Under the pieces are notes generated by a model. The model was not told where the DNA came from. It did not search any database and saw nothing but the letters and a program-made list of their open reading frames with translations. Made by a program: the position numbers and the translations under genes. Positions 1-5,072 of a stretch of 6,413 nucleotides of DNA are shown here, one piece after another; the stretch's first letter is position 1; every line of letters begins with the position of its first letter. Source of the DNA: Deltaproteobacteria bacterium (GTDB taxonomy: Bacteria; Desulfobacterota; Desulfobacteria; Desulfobacterales; Desulfatirhabdiaceae); NCBI GenBank assembly GCA_021778975.1, contig JAJYBO010000171.1, forward strand, positions 1 through 6,413. The letters run 5' to 3'.

Positions 1-1079
1 TCGCCTCCGAGCATCTGACCAACTTTTATCGCGCCGATATTGCTGGAATATTTAATGATTTCTTGTAATGTCAGCGTTCCATAAGAATGGGTGTCGTGAA
101 CGATGTTGGACCCCACCCGAAACGCCCCGTTTTCACAATAAAATGTGGTGGTGGGTTTGCAGATTTTGGATTCGATGGCCGCGGACGCGCTGAAAATTTT
201 CATGGTTGATCCGGGTTCGAACGGATCGGTGAACGCGCGGTTTCGTATATCGTCTCGTGGATAGTCTTGATAGGAATTGGGGTTGAAGCGCGGGTAGTGC
301 GCCAGCGCCAGAATGCCGCCGGTTCGCGGATCCATGACAATGGCGATGCCGGACCTGGCGGAAAACCCCACCACTGCATCCTCCAGGGCTTTTTCGGCTG
401 TGTACTGAATGGCGCCGTCTATGGTCAGAATCAGATTGTGGCCGTCACAGTTAGGTTCAGTGTTTTTTTCCGAATCAAACCTGCGTCCCAGAGCATCTTT
501 GAGTACTTTGACTCGGTCCTGCTTTCCCTGGAGTTCGGAATTGTAAAAATATTCCAGACCTTCGATTCCCTTGCCGTCAATGCCGCAAAATCCGATGACC
601 TGAGCGGCAAGAGACCGGTTGGGATAGAACCGGCTGTGATCCGGCAGAAACATAACGCCGGGAAGTTTCATTGCTTCCAGCGTACTTGATTCTTTGGGAG
701 ATATTTGTCGTTTGATCCATATGAACGGCTTCTTGGACAGAAGTTTGGCGACAATTTCGTGACGGCTTATCCCCAGCGTATCCGAAAGCGCTTTGGCCGT
801 GGCCCGCGCGTCAACGATCTGTGCGGGATGCACGCCAATGGATGTTACATCGAGACTGACAGCCAGTTTTCGGTGACAGGCGTCAAAAATTTCACCGCGT
901 TTTCCGGCGATGATTTCCTGCTTTTCATACTGACCCAGCGCCTTGTTGGCGAGCCAGTCTCTGATGATCACCTGATAATAAACGGATTTACCGGCCATTA
1001 CAAAAAAGAGGAGATACATGATAAAAGCCAGAACCCGGATACGGGATCGCAGCGTCTTGTTTTTCTCTTGTTTCTTCAT
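1..1079 (-). CDS. ftsI: Peptidoglycan D,D-transpeptidase FtsI (PBP3 type), N-terminal 359 codons, cut by the window edge
   Basis: Septal class B penicillin-binding protein, which cross-links peptidoglycan at the division site and sits in the inner membrane with its catalytic domain in the periplasm. Reading leftwards from ATG 1079 gives a basic N-terminus (MKKQEKNKTLRSRIR), a membrane segment at about residues 16-30, and the start of the dimerisation domain (RGEIFD, 61-66). The conserved GFCGIDGKGIEGLE lies at 163-176, TIDGAIQ at 219-225 and DPRTGGILALA at 250-260. The catalytic SxxK motif is STMK, with nucleophile Ser291 and Lys294; the SxN motif is Ser345-Ser346-Asn347. The KTG motif and C-terminus must lie left of base 1. 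The start overlaps the ftsL stop (ATGA), so translation is probably coupled. Oddity: the usual D-R-x-G after RGxI is replaced by DACHR (66-70). A Spo-type class B PBP is possible, but the gene order favours FtsI. Confidence 0.95.
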   Translation of the reverse strand, partial: MKKQEKNKTLRSRIRVLAFIMYLLFFVMAGKSVYYQVIIRDWLANKALGQYEKQEIIAGKRGEIFDACHRKLAVSLDVTSIGVHPAQIVDARATAKALSDTLGISRHEIVAKLLSKKPFIWIKRQISPKESSTLEAMKLPGVMFLPDHSRFYPNRSLAAQVIGFCGIDGKGIEGLEYFYNSELQGKQDRVKVLKDALGRRFDSEKNTEPNCDGHNLILTIDGAIQYTAEKALEDAVVGFSARSGIAIVMDPRTGGILALAHYPRFNPNSYQDYPRDDIRNRAFTDPFEPGSTMKIFSASAAIESKICKPTTTFYCENGAFRVGSNIVHDTHSYGTLTLQEIIKYSSNIGAIKVGQMLGG

Positions 1080-1432
1080 GGCAACACCACCATCTGGTCA
1101 CGCGAAGGCGGCTCGAGCTTTAACTGCTGCCTGGCAATTTCGGAAATTCTGTCCGGAGATTTCAGCCGCGCAAGCTCGACCACCATGCTGTTTTTAAGTG
1201 CAGACAGTTTTTGATGGATTTCGTCGTCTTTGACCATTTCGTACCCCAGTTGGGTACACTGCACCCGGCACCAGGTGTAAAAAACGAGTTCGATGACAAA
1301 CAATCCCAAAAGAAAAATCCAGAGCCCCAGATAATTGGATCTGGGCTTTTTGACCGTATCATGCGATGACGCCGCATCCTTCCAGGCGGATTTTCTGGTA
1401 GCGGAATTCATGACGAGTTCGTCGACGCTCAT
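1076..1432 (-). CDS. ftsL: Cell division protein FtsL
   Basis: Small bitopic divisome protein that, in known systems, joins FtsB and FtsQ and helps activate FtsW/FtsI. The 118-residue product has a cytoplasmic N-tail (1-33), one membrane helix at about 34-54 (YLGLWIFLLGLFVIELVFY), and a periplasmic heptad-like helix (about 60-95) that would form the coiled coil. It ends with the family-typical SPDRISEIARQQLKLEPPS segment (92-110). Sequence conservation in this family is low, so identification rests on topology, this C-terminal pattern and position between rsmH and ftsI. Start 1432 is chosen over a longer in-frame start (1582) and a shorter one (1411): it has GGAG about 5 nt upstream and its ATG overlaps the rsmH stop as ATGA. 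It overlaps ftsI by 4 nt at the other end. Confidence 0.9.
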   Translation of the reverse strand: MSVDELVMNSATRKSAWKDAASSHDTVKKPRSNYLGLWIFLLGLFVIELVFYTWCRVQCTQLGYEMVKDDEIHQKLSALKNSMVVELARLKSPDRISEIARQQLKLEPPSRDQMVVLP

Positions 1433-2367
1433 AATTTCTCCAGCACCCGAAGCCGTGTACTTCTGGCCATGGGATTCTGTTGAATCTCGTTCTCTGTAGG
1501 CCGCACCGCCCTGGATGTCAGTACGCGGGCCGTCGGAACTTTTCCGCAGATACAGCGGGGAAAATCTGGAGGACACTGGCATTTGGACTGAAGCTGTCTC
1601 ATGTACTGCTTCACCATACGGTCTTCGAGAGAATGAAAGGACAACACACAGAGCCTGCCTCCTGGATTCAGAAGCTCTGTTATTTCGCTCAAAAGAGTTT
1701 TCAGCATTTCGAGTTCGTTGTTCACGGCGATACGCAGCGCCATAAAAACACGGGTTGCCGGATGAATTTTCTGGCGATATCGTGCGGATGCCGGCAATGC
1801 CCCGGCCACGATATCGGCCAGTTGCTTGCTGCTGACAATGTCTCGATCTTTTCGGTTTTCTATAATTTGTCGGGCAATGGCGCGGGAATATCGTTCTTCG
1901 CCATACCGAAAAAACAAATCCGTCAGTGCGGATTCGCTGAACGAACGGATGATGTCCGCTGCCGTTGTATCGGATGCGACGTCCATTCGCATATCCAGGG
2001 GCTCGTCGGCTCTGAAGCTGAAACCTCTGCCGCTTTGAGTGATTTGATGCAGGGAGAGACCCAGATCGAGAAGAATGCCATCCACACCGGTAATGTTTAC
2101 CTGCGACAGAAACTCTCGAATTCGGATAAAATTGCCGTGAAAAACATGTACCTGCGGAGCAAATTCTTTCAGGACAATGGCGGCGTTCCGAACGGCGTCC
2201 ACATCCTGATCTATGCCAATCAGAACGCCTCCGGGACTCATTTTTTTACAGATGTCCAGCGCGTGGCCGCATCCGCCGAGCGTGCCGTCCACATACACTT
2301 TTCCGGGCTGACAATTCAGATAAAAGGTCACTTCCCGAGGCATTGCCGCAATGTGATGATAATCCAT
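1429..2367 (-). CDS. rsmH: 16S rRNA (cytosine(1402)-N(4))-methyltransferase RsmH (MraW)
   Basis: S-adenosylmethionine-dependent enzyme that N4-methylates C1402 in the decoding centre of 16S rRNA. The 312-residue length is normal for the family. Landmarks: YHHIAAMPREVTFYL at the start (family YxHxxVLLxEv), the SAM loop VDGTLGGCGHA (26-36), GIDQDVDA (51-58), DGILLDLGLSLHQ (96-108), SGRGFSFRADEPLDMRMD (112-129), FFRYGEERYSRAIA (152-165), ATRVFMALRIAVNNELE (204-220), LSFHSLEDR (242-250), and a Cys-rich segment CQCPPDFPRCICGK (263-276). Two usually conserved positions differ: Cys33 stands where the loop normally reads GGH-proximal Gly (GxGGH), and Leu106 stands where DLGxSS has its second Ser. The start is 2 nt after the mraZ stop and matches the family N-terminus. 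It overlaps ftsL by 4 nt. Confidence 0.97.
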   Translation of the reverse strand: MDYHHIAAMPREVTFYLNCQPGKVYVDGTLGGCGHALDICKKMSPGGVLIGIDQDVDAVRNAAIVLKEFAPQVHVFHGNFIRIREFLSQVNITGVDGILLDLGLSLHQITQSGRGFSFRADEPLDMRMDVASDTTAADIIRSFSESALTDLFFRYGEERYSRAIARQIIENRKDRDIVSSKQLADIVAGALPASARYRQKIHPATRVFMALRIAVNNELEMLKTLLSEITELLNPGGRLCVLSFHSLEDRMVKQYMRQLQSKCQCPPDFPRCICGKVPTARVLTSRAVRPTENEIQQNPMARSTRLRVLEKL

Positions 2368-2369
2368 GA

Positions 2370-2813
2370 TTAGAGCCCCAGTCTGGCGATTTCGTTTCTG
2401 ACATCCTCCTTCTGCATATCCGCATCCATTGTCAGATTTTCCTGATCCCAGTTTTCACGCGACCATATTTCAAAATGATCCAGCACTCCTACCATGACGA
2501 TTTCTTTATCTATGGCCGCATACCGCCTTAAACTGGGGGGAATCAGTATGCGGCTTTGCCGATCACAGGGACATTCGAAGGAACCGCCGATAAAAACCCG
2601 GCGAAATCGGCGCATGGTTTCACTTTTTTCGACTAAAGCCAGTATCCGATTTTCGATTTTCTGCCATTCCGGAAGCGTATAGGCTACCACACACCGATCC
2701 ATCCTGGAAATCATCAGAGCGTTTGTTCCACTGGCAGTGATGCTGTCTCGAAATCTGGCCGGAACGATGATCCGGCCTTTTGGATCAATGGTATGGTAAC
2801 TGTACCCACGCAA
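2370..2813 (-). CDS. mraZ: Transcriptional regulator MraZ (TTG start proposed)
   Basis: First gene of the dcw cluster; a DNA-binding protein of the AbrB/SpoVT-like double-wing fold that, in E. coli, binds its own promoter and represses the operon. The two tandem MraZ half-domains are visible: RGYSYHTIDPKGRIIVPARF (2-21) and GSFECPCDRQSRILIPPSLR (77-96), each with the D-x-x-(G/S)-R-(I/L) signature. LPEW (47-50) is also family-typical. With TTG at 2813 the protein has 147 residues, close to the usual 142-152. GGAGGGG lies 8 nt upstream of that TTG. An in-frame ATG at 2849 would add 12 residues with no family match, lacks a ribosome binding site, and falls inside the candidate -10 region, so it is unlikely. 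A still longer start (2888) is rejected on the same grounds. The family N-terminus M-F-R-G aligns with I-L-R-G, so an ATA start one codon upstream cannot be fully excluded. Confidence 0.93.
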   Translation of the reverse strand: MRGYSYHTIDPKGRIIVPARFRDSITASGTNALMISRMDRCVVAYTLPEWQKIENRILALVEKSETMRRFRRVFIGGSFECPCDRQSRILIPPSLRRYAAIDKEIVMVGVLDHFEIWSRENWDQENLTMDADMQKEDVRNEIARLGL

Positions 2814-2824
2814 TATACGCGCCC

Positions 2825-2840
2825 CTCCACTTTGCTCCAC
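2825..2840 (-). promoter_or_regulatory. Two direct repeats GTGGAG with 10-bp period, candidate MraZ operator overlapping the mraZ ribosome binding site
   Basis: On the minus strand GTGGAG occurs at 2840-2835 and again at 2830-2825, separated by CAAA. One helical turn of spacing and the TGG(G/A) core match the known MraZ recognition pattern in E. coli (TGGGN repeats separated by 5 nt just upstream of mraZ). The promoter-distal copy merges into the GGAGGGG ribosome binding site of the TTG start, so a bound protein could also influence initiation. A related GTGGG lies 21 bp further on, inside the first codons. Function is inferred from position and pattern. Confidence 0.6.
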
Positions 2841-2844
2841 CGGA

Positions 2845-2876
2845 ATCATACAATTACATTTTATCGGTGCTGTCAA
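2845..2876 (-). promoter_or_regulatory. Candidate sigma70-type promoter for the mraZ-rsmH-ftsL-ftsI operon
   Basis: A perfect TTGACA -35 lies at 2876-2871 on the minus strand. Downstream, TATGAT (2850-2845, five of six consensus) is at a long 20-nt spacing, while TTGTAT (2853-2848, three of six) is at the ideal 17 nt. Either would place the transcription start near 2836-2843, just upstream of or within the GTGGAG repeats and about 25-30 nt before the TTG start. The ambiguous -10 limits confidence. Confidence 0.45.
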
Positions 2877-2928
2877 GCAAAATATCAAAACCTATTTTCC
2901 ATAATTTAAAAATGTTAAATTTTTGATT

Positions 2929-2949
2929 GACGCTTTCGTACAAATTTTG
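2929..2949 (+). repeat. Decayed copy of the inverted-repeat arm
   Basis: Ungapped comparison with the complement of the 3221-3241 arm gives 16 identical bases of 21, including GACG at the start and the TTCGTA core. It has the same orientation as the left arm at 3131. No matching opposite arm is visible nearby, so it looks like a remnant of an older insertion, or chance similarity in AT-rich DNA. Confidence 0.4.
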
Positions 2950-2965
2950 ATATCAGCACCCACAA

Positions 2966-2971
2966 TATAAT
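2966..2971 (+). promoter_or_regulatory. Possible -10 hexamer for the DUF47-pit operon
   Basis: A perfect TATAAT on the plus strand, about 300 bp before the DUF47-like gene. No good -35 is found at 16-18 nt; TTGATA at 2947-2952 is only 13 nt away, and TTGACG at 2927-2932 is too far. If used, it would give a leader of nearly 300 nt carrying the whole inverted-repeat element. Confidence 0.2.
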
Positions 2972-3087
2972 GTCGTTTTAGGCCTTCATTTTGTTATCAA
3001 TTTGAAATTATTTGGTTTATCACTCTCAGTGACTGGCTGGTGAAAAACTGACTCGAAGTACTGGATTTTAAAAGGCGGAACGGCAAC

Positions 3088-3124
3088 TCGATTTTTCAAG
3101 TTTAACGCTCTCGTAAAAAATCGA
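3088..3124. repeat. Small inverted repeat with a degenerate arm-like right half
   Basis: TCGATTTTT at 3088-3096 is complemented exactly by AAAAATCGA at 3116-3124, a 9-bp stem around a 19-nt loop. The right half (3104-3124) also resembles the arm of the downstream 111-bp element: 13 of 21 bases, with TCGTAAAAA identical. It lies only 6 bp before that element, which suggests an older, eroded neighbour of the same repeat family. Confidence 0.4.
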
Positions 3125-3130
3125 ATTTCA

Positions 3131-3241
3131 GACGGCTTTGTAAAAAGTTCGCGGGCAAGCCCTGAGGCGTAAGGCGTACTTTTGGGTGCGCCGCAACGGC
3201 GAAGGATGCAGCGCAGCATCCGAACTTTTTACGAAGCCGTC
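3131..3241. repeat. 111-bp inverted-repeat element (MITE- or REP-like) with 21-bp arms
   Basis: The left arm 3131-3151 (GACGGCTTTGTAAAAAGT, then TCG) and right arm 3221-3241 (CGAACTTTTTACGAAGCC, then GTC) are complementary over 21 bp with a single mismatch. The interior has three possible hairpins: GGCGTAC/GTGCGCC (3173-3179 with 3186-3192, one G-T pair), CGCCG/CGGCG (3189-3193 with 3197-3201, which overlaps the first), and GGATGC/GCATCC (3204-3209 with 3216-3221). There is no coding sequence and no clear target-site duplication. The structure fits a short non-autonomous mobile or extragenic palindromic element. I associate arms of this form with intergenic repeats in Desulfobacterota genomes, which is recollection, not a search result. 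It ends 27 bp before the DUF47-like start, so it probably lies in that gene's promoter or leader. Confidence 0.8.
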
Positions 3242-3268
3242 AAACCTTATCAGAACGGAAACCACACC

Positions 3269-3898
3269 ATGTTCTCTTTGCAAAAACTGCTTGGAAAAGA
3301 CGACAAGTTTTTCGATTTTCTGGAAGACAGCGCTCAACAGGTATGTAACAATGTTCAGGCGCTGATTGCGTTGTTGAGACAACCGGACGCCGCGGGCAGT
3401 CTTGCCGATTTCAAGGAATCCCGGCATCACGGAAAGCACATCACCGAAGATATTGCCGAACATTTGTGTAAAACATTTGTGACGCCAATAGATCGCGAAG
3501 ATATTGAATCGCTCTCGGATGCGCTGTACAAGATTCCCAAAATGCTTGAAAAATTCACGGAGCGTTTCATATTGTTTCATCAGCCGCTTGAGGGGCAAGA
3601 CTTTTCCAGGCAGATCGCCATTCTCGATCAGGCGGCCGGAACGCTGCTTCAGATGGTCAAATCGCTGCGCCAGAATCCTAAAATAGATCGGATCAAGGTT
3701 CAGACAGACCGTCTGCACGAACTGGAGGGTGAAGCGGACCAACTGATGCTGCAATTGCTGTGCGATCTTTACACCCATAAATATGAAATACTCGAAACGA
3801 TCATTCTGCGGGATTTGTACGAGCTTCTCGAAAAGGCGATTGATCGCTGCCGGGATGCCGGGAAAGTGGTTTTTCACATCGTTCTGAAAAATTCATGA
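3269..3898 (+). CDS. DUF47 family PhoU-like protein, probable Pit-associated regulator
   Basis: Soluble, mostly helical 209-residue protein of the DUF47 (PhoU-related) family, the usual length. Family features: an N-terminal FxxLxxxxxxFFDFLEDSAQ-type helix (4-23), FVTPIDREDIESLSDALYKI (70-89) in the middle, and the helices HELEGEADQLM (150-160) and RDLYELLEKAIDRCRDAGKV (181-200). Their acidic residues correspond to the metal-binding helices of PhoU-like proteins. DUF47 genes are commonly found directly before PiT phosphate transporters, and a regulatory or accessory role for the transporter is the standard inference. Here the pit gene follows after 15 nt on the same strand. Start 3269 is preceded by a weak GGAA about 8 nt upstream; an in-frame extension to 3182 would translate through the inverted-repeat element and is rejected. 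Confidence 0.92.
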   Translation: MFSLQKLLGKDDKFFDFLEDSAQQVCNNVQALIALLRQPDAAGSLADFKESRHHGKHITEDIAEHLCKTFVTPIDREDIESLSDALYKIPKMLEKFTERFILFHQPLEGQDFSRQIAILDQAAGTLLQMVKSLRQNPKIDRIKVQTDRLHELEGEADQLMLQLLCDLYTHKYEILETIILRDLYELLEKAIDRCRDAGKVVFHIVLKNS

Positions 3899-3913
3899 AT
3901 GGGGCGGTAGCTT

Positions 3914-4987
3914 ATGATACTGATTTTGTGCGTCATTCTGATCGCTCTGGTATTTGAATACATCAACGGGTTTCACGATACGGCCAATTCCATCGCCACC
4001 GTCGTATCTACGAAGGTGCTGATGCCCAGAGAGGCGGTGCTGCTGGCGGTCGTTACCAATCTGCTGGGGGCGATGTGGGGGACCGCTGTGGCCGCCACCA
4101 TTGGCAACGGCCTGGTGGAATCCCAGTTCGTAACGCTTCAGACGATTCTGTGTGCGCTCATCGGCGCGATCATTTGGGGGCTGCTTACCTGGTGGTTCGG
4201 GTTGCCTTCCAGTTCCAGCCATGCGCTGATCGGCGGGTTGTGCGGCGCGACGCTGGCGTCCGCGCATGACAACTGGTCGGTGATTCGATGGTCATCCATC
4301 AATCCGGCGACGCATCAGGTGGAAGGTCTCTGGCCAAAGGTGATTGTTCCCATGATCGTGTCGCCTGTGGTCGGTATTATTGCGGGGTTCATATTGATGG
4401 GCCTGTTGATGGTGGTGTTGAAAAGACAGACCCCCCGGCATGTGAATACCGTTTTCAACAAGCTACAACTGGTCAGTGCATCGTTTATGGGGTTGAGTCA
4501 TGGCACGAACGATGCCCAGAAAACGATGGGTATCATCGCTCTGGCGTTGTTCACCGCAACGCACGCCGGTATTTTTCAGGGGCTTCCTTCCTGGATGAAT
4601 TTTCTGGTATCCACGAAATTTGAGGTCTATGCCTGGATCAAAGTGCTGTGCGCCCTGACGATGGCGGTTGGCACCGCGGCGGGTGGCTGGCGCATCATCA
4701 AAACTCTGGGTCACAAGATGGTAAAATTACAGCCGATTCACGGCTTTGCCGCCGAAACCACCGCCGCCACCGTTATCCAGATTGCATCTCACTGGGGAAT
4801 TCCTCTGTCCACCACCCATATTATTTCCGCTTCCATCATGGGGGTTGGCGCCACCAAGCGGTTCAGCGCCGTGAAGTGGGGAATTGTGGAACGGATGGTG
4901 TGGGCGTGGGTACTCACGCTGCCGGTAACCGCTTTCATGGGATACTGGTGTCAGAAACTTCTACATTTTCTAAATATTGCGCCATAG
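3914..4987 (+). CDS. pit: PiT family inorganic phosphate transporter
   Basis: Low-affinity phosphate (metal-phosphate) symporter of the inner membrane. The 357-residue protein is almost entirely hydrophobic helices and shows the inverted internal duplication of the family. The first half has GFHDTANSIATVVST (19-33) and GLPSSSSHALIGGLCGA (96-112). The second half has the matching GLSHGTNDAQKTMGIIAL (193-210) and GIPLSTTHIISASIMGVG (295-312). The GxxDxAN and GxNDAQK signatures are those of the PiT/SLC20 transport core. The length suits a compact bacterial Pit without the long central loop of E. coli PitA. The start lies 15 nt after the DUF47 stop, with a GGGGCGG ribosome-binding-like stretch before it. 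The transported ion (proton or sodium) cannot be told from sequence; sulfate uptake by PiT relatives (CysP) is the main alternative, made unlikely by the DUF47 partner. Confidence 0.95.
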   Translation: MILILCVILIALVFEYINGFHDTANSIATVVSTKVLMPREAVLLAVVTNLLGAMWGTAVAATIGNGLVESQFVTLQTILCALIGAIIWGLLTWWFGLPSSSSHALIGGLCGATLASAHDNWSVIRWSSINPATHQVEGLWPKVIVPMIVSPVVGIIAGFILMGLLMVVLKRQTPRHVNTVFNKLQLVSASFMGLSHGTNDAQKTMGIIALALFTATHAGIFQGLPSWMNFLVSTKFEVYAWIKVLCALTMAVGTAAGGWRIIKTLGHKMVKLQPIHGFAAETTAATVIQIASHWGIPLSTTHIISASIMGVGATKRFSAVKWGIVERMVWAWVLTLPVTAFMGYWCQKLLHFLNIAP

Positions 4988-4990
4988 CAC

Positions 4991-5038
4991 CCGAACCGGT
5001 TGCCGGAACGATACTCCATCGTTCCGGCAACTGTTCGG
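4991..5038. terminator. Very strong hairpin between convergent genes, probable bidirectional terminator
   Basis: GTTGCCGGAACGAT (4999-5012) and ATCGTTCCGGCAAC (5018-5031) form a perfect 14-bp stem with a 5-nt loop ACTCC. The helix is extended by CCGAAC (4991-4996) with GTTCGG (5033-5038) across a 2/1-nt internal loop. It begins 3 nt after the pit stop codon and lies 34 nt from the end of the convergent DUF4340 gene. No U-rich tail follows on either strand, so it may act with Rho or as an mRNA 3'-end stabiliser instead of a classical intrinsic terminator. Confidence 0.75.
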
Positions 5039-5072
5039 CCTTATGGTTCAGGCGCGAAAAAAGATGTCTCCG

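Larger units (their letters stand above)
2814..3268. other. Intergenic region between divergent mraZ and DUF47-pit operons, no gene seen
   Basis: About 455 bp without a credible coding region. The left part (2880-3020) is strongly AT-rich and carries the mraZ promoter candidate on the minus strand and a TATAAT on the plus strand. The right part is filled by one complete inverted-repeat element and degenerate copies of its arm. Short open frames crossing it (for example minus 2986-3219) match no family I recognise and run through the repeats, so they are not called as genes. Confidence 0.8.

Noticed and set aside
267..1214. Two plus-strand open frames opposite ftsI and ftsL
   Set aside because: The minus strand encodes clear FtsI motifs (STMK, SSN) across this stretch; the plus-strand products have no domain signature.
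1480..2373. 297-codon plus-strand open frame
   Set aside because: It is fully antisense to rsmH, whose protein has all family motifs; the plus-strand translation shows no recognisable domain.
2986..3219. Minus-strand 77-codon frame in the intergenic region
   Set aside because: It runs through the repeat arms, has no ribosome binding site evidence and no family resemblance.
3131..3241. Riboswitch or rho-independent terminator for the inverted repeat
   Set aside because: There is no recognisable riboswitch core, and the T-run lies inside the arm instead of after the stem. Near-perfect long terminal arms fit a repeat element better.
3128..3877. 249-codon minus-strand open frame
   Set aside because: Antisense to the DUF47-like gene and runs into the inverted-repeat element. 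Its translation matches nothing I recognise.
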